Assembly: GCA_000827325.1 (NCBI GenBank)
Contig: KN832878.1
Span: 1,674,001-1,738,000, forward strand
Length of the DNA stretch: 64,000 nucleotides
Reading direction: 5' to 3'
From: Oidiodendron maius Zn
Lineage: Eukaryota > Ascomycota > Leotiomycetes > Myxotrichaceae
Position numbers and translations under genes: made by a program. Numbering within the stretch: the stretch's first letter is position 1; every line of letters begins with the position of its first letter. The notes beneath the pieces are model-generated. The model was not told the DNA's origin and did not search any database. It saw only the letters and a list, made by a program, of their open reading frames with translations. Below are positions 12,663 through 23,972 of the stretch, piece by piece.

Positions 12663-14232
12663 ATGGTATTGCTCATTCATTCCATCTGCTGTTTGGCATC
12701 TTCATCGCGTTATGCCTCCTGCTTGCTCTTCGCCACTGCGGCTGCCCCAGTGGTGGCCAGGAGACCTCGCGCTAAGGCGTCTGGCCGTACTGGTGCTGGT
12801 GCTCTGACGTCGCTGCACAATGACCTTGGAAGCATAAGGACGCTGACAGGGAAACGTGAGAAGGTCAAGGTTTTACTTGTGTTGTACGATGGAAAGCAGC
12901 ATTCCAAGGATGTGAGTTGAACCCCCTAGGCTACGTCCCAGTCTTCGAGCTCATAGTTTATTGCTGTACGCTCAATAGCGATGCACAACTGTGATGTACA
13001 CAATACTGTGAGTGTGGCACGAATCTTGCTGACCCACCACAGGTCCCAGAACTCCTAGGTACAACCGAGAACGAGCTCGGCATCCGCAAATGGCTTGAAG
13101 ATCAGGGACACAAGCTCGTCACGATGTCGGATAAGGAGGGTGAGAACTCGACCTTGACAAGGAGCTGGTCGACGCTGAAATCATCATCACCACACCGTAC
13201 GCCCCTCTATCTTCGTAACCTGCTCACACCTTCTGACATCCACAGATTCCACCCCGACTACCTCACTGCCAAGCGCCTGGCCAAGGCCAAGAAGCTGAAG
13301 AGGCGCAGGTATCGGTTCGGACCACGCCGACCTCAATGCTGCGAACAAGTGCAACGGAGGTATCACAGTAGCAGAGGTCACGGGCTCCAACGTGGTGTTG
13401 GTGGCCGAGCACGTGGTCATGACCATCCTGGTGCTGGTTCGCAACTTCGTGCCCGCACACGAGCAGATCCAGGCCGGCGACTGGGACGTTACGGCGGCAG
13501 CCAAGAACGAGTTCGACCTCGAGGGCAAGATCATCGGCACAGTCGCCGTCGGGCCGTATCGGTGAGCGTGTCCTGCGCCGCCTTAAGCCCTTCGACTGCA
13601 AGGAGCTGCTATACTTCGACTACCAGCCATTGAAGCCCGAGGTCAAGAAGGAGATCGATTGCCATCGTGTCGACACCCTCGAGGAGCTGCTGGCTCAAAG
13701 TGATGTGGTAACTATCAACTGCCCTCTGCACGAGAAGACCCATGGTCTGTTCAACAAGGAACTGATTATCGGGATGAAGCCTAATATGTGTCTCTGGTCT
13801 TGCTTCCTGATATACCATTGCCTCCCATCCTTCAATTCGCTTCTCCCTTCTCCTAACCAATATATTCTCCCATCTAACACCATTCAGGCTCCTGGCTCGT
13901 CAACACCGCCCGTGGCGCCATCGTCGTCAAGGAGGACATCGCCGAGGAGCTCAAGTCCGGTCACCTTCGCTGCTACGGAGGCGATGTATGGTTCCCGCAG
14001 CCGGCACCCAAGGACCACCCGCTGCGCTACGGCAAGAACCCTTTCGGCGGCGGCAATGCTATGGTCCCGCACATGTCCGGCACGTCGCTGGATGCGCAGA
14101 AGCGGTACGCCGAGGGCACGCACCAAAGCCATCCTGCAAAGCTGCCTGAGCGACAAGCACGACTACCGTCCCGAGGACCTGATCGCGCATGGGGGCGACT
14201 ATGCAACCAAGGCGTATGGGCAGAGGAAATAA
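12663..14232 (+). pseudogene. NAD-dependent formate dehydrogenase pseudogene
   Basis: FDH oxidises formate to CO2 with NAD+; fungal forms are about 365-420 residues. The start at 12663 opens a long Ala/Arg/Ser-rich leader, then KVKVLLVLYDGKQHSKD, the family N-terminus. Most of the protein is still readable: [134 protein letters not shown]. It needs at least four frame changes: one base lost near 13152, about 8 bases lost near 13302, one base gained near 13548, and a 4-base GCAC duplication near 14122. The last intron's donor near 13790 reads AT where GT is expected. Two other introns (from 12912 and from 13199) look normal. Such a spread of lesion types is better explained by decay than by sequencing error. 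Confidence 0.88.
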
Positions 14233-14780
14233 GCGTCGGTTGTGCGAGAGGTGCGGGGGAGGGAGGGAGAGGAGGTGAGAAGGCTGGCGTGAGAAGGGGA
14301 AGAAATTGGAATGGAAGAGGGGAGATCATGCCTACTCAAATTGCTCAGTCAACCAATGCCATGACAATGATGCCATACCACACACAAGAGACGATTTGAG
14401 TTCCACGACCGCAACGGGCACCTCACTGATGGGAGTTCCCGGGCTCCCATCTCTTCATTATTTCGAGATCTTTTACCACCCCCTTTCCTTTCCAGTGGAG
14501 CATGCACGGTGCCGAAGGTGATCACTAGTAAAAACCCACTATAAGAATATGCTCGGGACCGAAGGTCATATTCTTGTGAAAGCGTTATACTTTTTAATAC
14601 TGCGGTATCAAATAGTGAGTGTTGATTTCACTATCATATATTTTTATGGGACATGGTAAGGCAATGGGCTCTGGAGAATGTCAAATTTGGGCCGTACGAC
14701 ACAGGGTGTCTACGTACTCCCAGTTAAGCCCCCTCTAACCACGGACTCAGGGACGGCCACTGCCCTGCCAGATAAAGTTC
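14233..14780. other. gene-free spacer
   Basis: Spacer between the FDH relic and the LINE relic. No motif seen; part of it may be unrecognised retroelement 5' sequence. Confidence 0.35.
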
Positions 14781-14789
14781 AAGTCCTTC

Positions 14790-15840
14790 GACAGTGGTTC
14801 TACCCTGTGTTAAGGCTGACCTAACTGATATTACGGACGATAGTTTTGATGATTCCTCATTCCCTGACCCCCTGATGATCAGCAAAGTGGTAGACACTCA
14901 GGGGGTCCTTAACATCATTTGCACAAGGCGAGCTAATAAGACCCCTCGTAGTGACTCAATTCCGGACAACTTTCTGAAAGCTATGGGGAAGCCCCTTGCA
15001 GCAGCAGTGGCAGCTATTGCTATGGTATGCTGGAAGCAAAGCCACTGTCATAAACAGTTGAAGCACGCTCGTACGGTGGTTATCCGAAAATCAGGCAAGG
15101 CAGCGTATGACGTCCCTAGAGCGTGGCGACCAATCGCCCTGCTTAACACAATTGGAAAGCTAGTCGACTCAGGGATGCTGCAGAGGAGCACGGCTTCCTC
15201 CCAGACACTCAGATGGGCGCTAGGAGGGGACGGTCTACCGAAACCGCTCTAAAGCTGGACATCAAAGAAGCATGTGGCCTCACTGCTCTTCCTTGATATC
15301 TCTGGAGCGTTTGATACTGTGAATCCGACCCGACTCTTAGATACCTTAGGGAAGAGTAGAATCCCAGGCTGGCTCGTACGATGGGTCCGGGCCTTTATGA
15401 CAGACCGTACGACAACACTCGTCCAGGTGCAGGAATCAGAGCCGTTCTAGGTAGAGGAAGAAGTCCCTCAGGACTCCACGCTCTCTCCGATCCTATTTCT
15501 GTTCTATAACGCAGAGCTCCTTGAAATCTGCTATCAACCGCAACAGCGACTCTCTGCCGTAGACTTTGCAGATGATGTTAATATTCTAACCTACGGACAC
15601 CCTACAGAGATCAACTATCGTAGCTAGAGCAGACACACACTAGGTGCCTATACTGGGCCCGTAGATTCGGTATGAGCTTCACTCCCACTAAATACGAGCT
15701 GATCCACTTCATGCGCCATCGTACGAAATTCAACCTACAGGCAGCCCTCTACCTAGGTACAGTCATCAAGACTCCTACATCAGACGTCAGGATACTGGGA
15801 GTATGGCTAGACTCCAAGCTCCAGCGTAAGTCGTAAGTAC
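14790..15840 (+). mobile_element. degenerate non-LTR (LINE/Tad-like) retrotransposon, reverse transcriptase part
   Basis: Fragments of a LINE reverse transcriptase can be read in order across shifted frames with internal stops: RANKTPRSDSIPDNFLKA (fingers), WRPIALLNTIGKLVDS, LFLDISGAFDTVNPTRLLDT (catalytic Asp region), GWLVRWVRAFMTDRTT, VPQDSTLSPILFLFYNAEL and DFADDVNILTYG, the catalytic DD box, at about 15560-15600. A later GFRYELIHFMRH-like stretch resembles the conserved end of the domain. No apurinic endonuclease or intact ORF1 is seen, so this is a 5'- and internally decayed copy. Family (Tad/I clade of fungal LINEs) is a judgement from motif style. Confidence 0.82.
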
Positions 15841-15889
15841 TCTAATGGCCTAGATACCATAGTTACCGGGAACAACCAATGTCAGATTA

Positions 15890-16800
15890 AATATATTGCA
15901 TGATGGTTCATCAAAAGAAGGAAAATCGCGACCGAACTTGATACTCAAGTTACCAAAGCGGTTTCAGGTGTTCGACAAGACTATACAAGTCTTCTTACGC
16001 AGCTGCAAAAGCCTTGGGGCTGAATCTAAAAACTGTTATAAAACGCGTCGATGGAGGCTTGTCTCGTTCTCAAGCACACTAACAACAAAAACTTTCGTGT
16101 GCACGTGTCGAGGCTGATTCGCACGCTGTGCGTAATTTAGTTTTCTACACTACGTGGTGTGCAGAATTTTTACATTTTTGCCTACACGGCGAATAAGAGA
16201 GTGGGAAGTGTCGGTTTGCCATGAGGAAGCGGTCAAGCCAAAAAGTAACGCCAGGACACAGCCCAGCTATACAGGTCCTCTTTCACCTGTCTATATAGTG
16301 CTGTTCAAAAGGCACGTTTCCAGCACTCTCAACACTGATTCCTTCTGTTACATCTCTAGGGAGACTTCAACCATGTTTATAAGACCACCTCCTCTGCTGT
16401 AGCTTAGACCATCTCTCCTTAGCTTTGGATTCTAAGTTAACAATAGATATTATGCTTCCACCTTGAGGCGCCTCTTTTCTCGTGCTGTCACACCTTCAAG
16501 AAGATAGAGATCCGAGCGATGAAATAAAGAAAACAAGCCTAGCACAGCGCTTAAAGGACACAATTATATAACTAATCACCCTCCTCGATCCCCTGATTTA
16601 AATCCTATGGAAGGTTGTTGGAATATCCTATAGCAATGAGTATGGTGTTGTTATAGGGTGTGGCAGTCGATCGAGGAGCCGAAACAGTCGCTGCAAGAGG
16701 AATGAACCAAAATCACTATAGAAGAAGTATGTGCTCGCATATCTGAGATGTCCAGTAGAGTCTAGTGGAGGACCTGTAAAGAGTATAAGTTAATGGAATA
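15890..16800 (+). mobile_element. degenerate Tc1/mariner-type transposase
   Basis: A frame interrupted by many stops contains a helix-turn-helix-like N-terminal part (KIATELDTQVTKAVSG..., around 15920) and, near 16575-16620, HPPRSPDLNPMEGCWNIL. That block is the hallmark around the second catalytic Asp of Tc1/pogo DDE transposases (SPDLNPIE). The distance of about 650 bp between these blocks fits a full-length transposase. No terminal inverted repeats could be identified by eye. It lies directly downstream of the LINE relic. Confidence 0.78.
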
Positions 16801-18600
16801 TTTTCGGCTGATTTTCGGCTGACGTCAATGCCGACACCCCTTGGTGACGGGGCGTGTGGCAAGTTAGGTGAGATTTAGCATCTGACGGCGATTTAGTTGG
16901 TCCCTAAATTAACTAAGTTAGATTCCTGGGTTCGCTTGAGGAGCGTGCTGCATTGTGTATGGCCCGCCCGTTGTCGAAGCTACGAATATAATCTAACTTG
17001 ATTCGGAACCATCATGCTGCGCGAATTGTTGCTACTTATAGCGAATTGTACCCTGCGTGACCTAAGGTACGTAATTTCACTTTGTATCTTCGAGTAGCTC
17101 TCTTGTTAAATTGAGGCTGCTCCCTGCCATCGGATGGTGCCAGGATATAACATACGCCATGAGAACCGCAAGATACTTCCTTTTCCATAACGCAGGCCGC
17201 TATAATGAAGGCGTCCATGCTGTTTTCATACTTTCTCCAGATACCTATCTAGGTATAAAAAATCCGGGATTCCGCGGACAGAGCGGGTCCGACGGGAAAT
17301 CTTCGGTCCAGGGGAAACTTCGGCTTTCGTTAGGCACCTCGGGCCGCTCTCCGTAGGCCAATAAGAGGATAGAATTTGATCTGGATATGAAAGTCGCCTT
17401 TCCATTCTTAACAGTCAGTACTGTATGACAATCATGCGTTGTAGCGGTGTAGCAATACCCGAACCATTTGTAAAATAGAACGGGTGAATTAGTAAGCCTT
17501 GTCATCTGATGCGCGTGGAGGTTGTGGATCTAAGATGGTGGAGTGCATATCAGGGCTGATAATAACTTAGCGATCCCCCACAATGACCACCTCCATCCCT
17601 TAGTGTAGCTTAGCCAAGCTTAGCAATTTAATCTCTTCGTACGAGAAAGACTCCTCTTTCCCCTTTAACTAGACCCTCTTGTAATAGACTCGCTGCTTGC
17701 TTTTGACTAATGAGCCACCGACAACTCCTAGCTAGTGCATTATTAACTCTTGTAGCCAATCACGATACAAATCAAAGTGGCGGAGCTCCAAAACCATCGT
17801 CTTAGCGCTCATGGAACTGTATCTTGATATTTCCGTGTGAAATACAGCCTTCATGTTGCCATTGATATCTTTGTTCGTTGAATCCGTGGCGATCCGCTCA
17901 TTCTTTTAGCGTCAAGACGATTTCCTGAGGACATCTGCAGAGCACCCATTGATTGTCAAGCGTTTTTGGCAAATGTAGATTAGCGGATAAAAGCTGACCA
18001 GACAGGGAGCGATATGTGCAGCGCAGAGAAGCAGGAGACTTTTAGTGCAATTTTGGTAGGCTTTTAAGTAAAGTGTCCCGGCGCACTCCATGTACAGAGA
18101 TATATTGACATACCGCAATTGATATACTCCCAGTGTGTAAATTCGATATCACGAATACGTCCAGTGTGTACTCAAGTATAAAAGTGCACTAGGATCACAG
18201 TGTGTTCTACTGCCAAGACTGCACTATTTGAAGTCGATAAACACCGGAGTTATTGAGAAACCGCGTTTGCCGCATACTTCCTGAAATGCATACAGTTTCC
18301 AGATTACGACTAGTAGGTGGTGCGAATCTATCGTTAGCCGAGCTCTTTGGGCCTAGGTTACCATCAACGTCATCTTGATGGCAAAACTTCGGCATTCTGT
18401 GGCCCTATCTCGGTCCTACAAACCACAAGACAATAGTGGCCATTTTTCAAGTGGTTCTGGTGCATCTGTGGCTTGATGAGCTGGGTAAGGTCTCCATGCA
18501 CTCCGAGGAAATTATAAGCTGAAGAGATGCCTTTCTTCTGAACTCCTCGAACAGAGCGCGGGAGGACTTTTCTCATCTCGTATTCTCAGCATCTCCAATC
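16801..18600. other. long gene-free stretch
   Basis: No recognised coding region. Scattered short open frames have no motifs. The last 200-300 bp probably hold the promoter of the GH3 gene. Confidence 0.4.
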
Positions 18601-21538
18601 ATGTTGAAACTCAAAGCCCTTTATGTAGTCCTGCTGGGAGCTGTGAGCCTTGTTGACAGCACCACAGTGCAAAACATCACAAGTGATACTTACTTCTACG
18701 GTCAATCGCCTCCAGTCTATCCAAGCCGTAAGTTTAGATACCCCGTATAATTGGGAGTGTTAATTGACTTCTTTCACAGCAGTTGGAAAAGGCACAGGCG
18801 ACTGGGCGTCAGCATATGCCAAGGCTGCAGCTATGGTGTCGAAAATGACGCTGGAGGAAAAGGCTGGTTACTAAAGGATACTGACACTAAGAGGGAATAA
18901 CTGACGTTTATAGTCCAATCTTACATTTGGGATTCCAAGTGAAACGAATGGTTGCTCGGGTAATATACCTCCTATTGCTCGTCTGGGGTTTCCTGGTCTC
19001 TGTTGGCAAAATGCAGGTAATGGTGTAGCTGCTACAGACTTTGTGAATAGCTATCCCAGTGGTCTTCACGTTGGTGCAAGGTAGATCTCGGTTTCCCTGA
19101 ACTTTCCTCAAATCCGATATAACCTTACTGAAATGAAGCATTATATAGCTGGAACAAAGCCCTTGCATACCAGCGCGCTCTTGCTATGGGAGGTGAATTC
19201 CGCACGAAAGGTGTTAATGTTGCGCTTGGACCAGGTATATACATTCATATTGCAGCTTTATTATATTAGCTAATGTACTCAGTTGTTGCCCCCCTGGGGC
19301 GCATAGCTGAAGGGGGCAGAAATTGGGAAGGCGAGTTGTCATAAACCTCTCTCTCAAATTCGGTTGTTGGGGCTAATAGATGTCGATTACCAGGGTTTTC
19401 CAACGACCCGTATCTCTGTGGCTCGCTCGTATTTGAAACTGTGCGTGGCATACAAGAGAGGGGTGTCATCACTAGCACGAAGGTAGGTTCAACGGCCCTT
19501 TTTAGTCAAATTGATCAACCAATGACATCGAAGCTCTTAGCATTTTATCGGCTACGAGCAAGAGACAAACCGAATTCCGAGCACAAATCTCGCTGGTATG
19601 TCAGTTAACTCAGTATCATCAAACATTGATGATAAAACCATGCATGAGTTGTATCTCTGGCCCTTCCAAGGTAAGTTATTCATACAGGCGTGGTTTGCTT
19701 TATCATTGACAAATTGCTCAAGATGCAGTCCACGCCGGCAGTGGAACCATAATGTGCTCATACAATCGTATCAATAATTCAGCCGGTTGTGGTAATAGCA
19801 AGACGCTTAATGGGTTGCTAAAGACTGAATTGGGCTTTAATGGTTTTGTGGTCTCAGATTGGTATGGCCAGTATGCTGGTGTTGCGACCACACTTGCCGG
19901 GCTGGATATGACAATGCCAAGTATGCTCAGCATGCTGTCCAAATAGAGCTTGCTAAAGTTTGCATTAGATGAAGGTTTCTGGGGTTCTAGTCTCGTTGCT
20001 TCTATTAATAATGGTTCTGTTCCGATTTCTAGATTGGATGATATGGTTACTAGGTACAGTTGGATTACTTGCCGTTTTGCCGCACACTGGCTGAAAGATA
20101 TCTAGGATCATTGCCGCCTGGTACAAAATGGGCCAAGATAAAGGTTACCCAGCTCCTGGGGCCGGCATACCTGTAGATATTCTCAAGCCTCATATGGCTG
20201 TCAACGCCAGGGAATCAGCCTCCAAAGAAGTCCTCCTCGACGGTGCCATCGAAGGTCATGTTCTCGTTAAAAACATCAAGAATGCCCTACCCCTAAAGTC
20301 TCCAAAGCTCCTCTCACTATTTGGCTACGACACCAAAGCCCCAGATCAGAACAACCCCCCATCCGGATTGACGCCATGGGCATTTGGATTTGAGAGCGCA
20401 AACATTCTTGAGGCGCTTCCTGGTTTCCTCGGCACACCATTGACTGTCCAACTTTCACAGATTGCTATAAATGGGACTATTATCAGTGGGGGCGGGTCCG
20501 GTGCCAATAGCCCGGCTTACATAAATGCCCCTTTCGATGCGTTGCAGGAGAGGGCATACCGTGACAATAGTACTGTTCTCTGGGATTTCGTCAACGTCAA
20601 TGCAACAGCAGCGGTAGATGGAGCCTCTGATGCCTGCTTAGTATTTGTTAACGCCTTTTCTTCGGAGGGTTTTGATCGTGTCGGTATTCATGACGACTAT
20701 TCGGACGCGCTTGTTAACAATGTGGGTGTTTATCTACTGATTCAAATTACACTTGTTGACGTCAATCTAGATCGCGGACCAATGCAGTAACACCATTGTT
20801 ATTATCCACAATGCAGGCGTCCGACTAGTCGACCAATTCATCGACCATCCCAACGTAACTGCCGTTATCTTCGCCCACCTCCCAGGACAAGATTCCGGCC
20901 GCGCCCTCGTGTCTATCCTATACGGTGACTCTTCCCCCTCTGGCAAGCTCCCCTACTCAGTCCCCATGAATGAATCCGCCTACAATTCTCTACTCTCGCC
21001 TTCCCTTCCAACCCCGCCATTTAATTTATTTCCGCAATCAGACTTCACGGAGGGAATGTATATTGATTATCGTGCATTTGACGCCAAGAATATTACTCCC
21101 CGATACGAGTTCGGCTTTGGACTTTCATACACAACATTCTTCTATTCAAACCTCCAGATTGATTGCATCGCCTGTGTCGGCACGCGGTCCATTGCAGAAT
21201 ACCCTGCAGGAGCGATCCTAGAGGGTGGTATGGAAGATCTCTGGGATGTCCTCGTTAAAGTTACCGCTACAGTCGAAAATTCAGGGTCTGCGGATGGAGC
21301 AGAAGTCTCGCAGTTGTATTTGGGAATCCCTGGAGCCCCAGTGCGGCAATTAAGAGGATATAGCAAGGAAGCCATTCCTCCAGGTAAGAGAGTGACTGTT
21401 GAGTTTGATTTAACTAGGAGGGACCTGAGTGTGTGGGATACCACGAGACAGAGCTGGAAGCTACAGAGTGGGACATATACTGTTTATGTTGGCGGAAGCA
21501 GTCGAAACTTGCCGTTAACAAAGACGCTGAAAATATAG
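18601..21538 (+). CDS. secreted GH3 beta-glucosidase
   Basis: Extracellular glycoside hydrolase releasing glucose from cello-oligosaccharides or glucosides. I trace 11 exons: 18601-18727, 18780-18862, 18914-19080, 19149-19234, 19283-19330, 19394-19482, 19541-19670, 19723-19920, 19969-20053, 20106-20721, 20771-21538, giving about 798 residues, the usual size. A signal peptide ([16 protein letters not shown]) starts it. Barrel motifs include [41 protein letters not shown] and [12 protein letters not shown], whose Asp (about residue 289) is the nucleophile. The C-terminal alpha/beta domain ([12 protein letters not shown]) and fibronectin-III-like end ([12 protein letters not shown], then SQLYLG) are present. 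Two junctions are unusual: the intron at 19331 begins GC, and frame at exon 2/3 requires a GC donor at 18863, otherwise the only GT (18867) shifts frame. The gene may therefore be mildly damaged at 18863. Confidence 0.88.
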
Positions 21539-23972
21539 TCTACTGGTCTAGCTTCACACTATAATAAGTCTCAATAGAGCTCCCAGATTAAACCGAACCG
21601 CTATTAATCCAAAGGGTAATGTATTTTACCTAATGGAATGTAATTGCCTGTCAACATGTGCGGATCAATTCCCATTGGCCCATTACAGCCTCGTAGCTGT
21701 GCTCATTCCACATTCCCACCAAAGTTTCATTCATAAGCGTCGCGGTGTCGTTGTGGGCGCGTGCTTAAAGCAGCAAATATTATTGGCCTGCCGACTTTCA
21801 TTTCTGAATTCTTCGATTTCTAGAATTCAGTTCTTTGGCTCTTGATTCCTGAAATGTGGGGTCGATCAGTGTCGATTGTATTATTGATTGTGCCCACCTT
21901 CTGCTCAAGTTATACTACTGACACTCGGCCCATATCTCCTGGCCGCCCTGAGATAATATATAAGAAGCTGAAAAGGAGGCACGGCTACAAGCCAGCCCAG
22001 CCGTACGGCCTAACTAATATCGTCAAAAGAGACACCTTACAAGCTGGCCAAAGGGCTACTGCGAAGAGAATCGATGGCTTCTTCCCCGTGACCGGCTTGA
22101 TCTTCAATCAGAACCTCTACTTGACGGGTCACCAAACCGGACTATTGAAGAGATCTAGGCCTGGCTAGACTGGGGCGAAAAAGAGCAAGGGCAGGTCGAT
22201 CAACTGGTTGAGGCAGAGCTTATTCAGGCAGGGGTGTATGGTAGAGATAGGCGGTGGGGGCGACAAGGGTTATGGAATCGTATTGCAGCTGAAGTGCAAG
22301 CTAAGGACGAGAAATACAGGATCGCTTGCTAAGGAATAGGGCATTTTTGAGTATACTGCGTTGATTCTATAGTCTGATGTTGTTGATATTTAGATGCTAT
22401 ATTGCGCTTAATTCAAAGCTTTAACCGGGACCTCTCTAGGGATTAAATTGATCGAGTTGAGGGCGTACTCAGTACGGGGAGTGGAATGGTGGTGCCGAAA
22501 GGGGAAATAGGGGCGGCTGCTTAGTAAAGTGTACGCCCGGGTGTATCCGTATCACGAGCCGTATCACGAGCCGTATCATCGACCTCTAAATTGTTGTCCG
22601 CGATAACAAACAAACAGCTATGTTAATGTCAGTACAGACCCTTTGTTATGTGAATGTGGAACACGTTACATCGTGATACCACTACTCTCTTCAGTCGCCG
22701 TATATCCTCCTTCATCCTTCCCCCTGAATAAACGCCCATTGTCTAATTTGAGGATTTATAGCCCGGAAGCCAAGTAAATAGATCTGGGCCTTTGGCCAGC
22801 TCTCAAACAATCTATTGGATAGAGTTGAGAATCTCTCACGTATTGTGGCTGTTATTGTCAGGGGGGTATGCGCGACGGATGATCTATCACACCCAGAAAG
22901 CCTTGAATCTAGAGTTGGGCAGGCACATCCTATTCCTAAGCAGAGTGGCCTTAAAACAGAAGAGCAGGGAGGCTTCGTGCCAAGACCGAGCCTAGCACAT
23001 CAATCAACATATCGTACATGGCTGGCGGGCACTAAAGTCACAAGTACTGCTAACAAGGCCTATCCCCAATTCGATACACGGCCATTGTGAAACATGGAGA
23101 TGTGTACTGTACATACACAACAACAAAGACTTTAGAGATACGCGGGAGCATGGGTTGGTGTTGCTGAGAGGAGGATAAGGACTATACATCCATTGGATAC
23201 TCCACTGCAGATTAATTTGGGAGCAGAATTAGAGCCTGTCCGAAACATGACCTTGCACGCCATTATTCATGACTCTCCCTTCTTCAAAATAGATAGAATA
23301 TAGTGCTTTGAAACTACTATTCTCAAGCGTAAAGATACTTGGTGCCACAAAATGACTCAGAACCAGTCGAGTGATTCCACGCTGCCAATTAATCTACATC
23401 AATTATCTTAGCAATTTAGCGGCGACGTCCCTCTTAGATCTTTTGCTCGAAGATTGTAATACTCAACTTTATCCTGTTAGTCTCGGTGGGCTTAGTAAGG
23501 TCGTAGATAATGATATCACAACTATCATATCTAGCACAGAACTTTTCCTCAATTCTGGAAGATATGAAGTCCATACAACAAACCCGAAAGACTCATCCTC
23601 ACAGCATTAGCAAACATACCAAGGATCAAGGATCAAGGATCAAGGGTCGTACGAAGTATCGTGACATGTGAAGCATCATGAGACTGTGCCTTATAATCTG
23701 CGACATAAATATATATTTCAATTTGCCTTCTGTTGATACATTCCGTACGTTCTATTGGAACAGTGCAATACTTCATCTTGTTTGTCATATACCGTATCGT
23801 TTAGCATTCAAGCCCACCTTTCGCTACAAGCCTCCTCCTGAGAGAGGTCATTTGTCTCGCACGGGCCACATGGGGAGGGATATATGCTAGGAGATACGGT
23901 ATTGCAACATAACACTGCTACTGACACTGCTAATTGAGCAGCTCGTGTCACCACGATTTCCCAGGAGCCTAC
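21539..23972. other. long gene-free stretch with short repeats and unidentified ORF fragments
   Basis: Two fragments look protein-like but are unrecognised. At 21840-22330, frames interrupted by a stop end in a helix-rich block (LDWGEKEQGQVDQLVEAEL). At 22786-23090 an open frame without ATG reads LSHPESLESRVGQAHPIP. Short tandem repeats occur at about 22550-22580 (CGTATCACGAGC units) and 23620-23647 (AAGGATC units, four copies). None is assigned a function. Confidence 0.4.

Noticed and set aside
12663-14232. FDH lesions as pure sequencing error
   Set aside because: Possible for single-base slips, but an 8-bp loss, a 4-bp tandem duplication and a splice-site change in one gene fit decay better. 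Left open in the findings for read-level checking.
22786-23090. Small gene with LSHPESLESRVGQAHPIP
   Set aside because: No ATG, no introns that extend it and no recognised family; listed only as an unidentified fragment.
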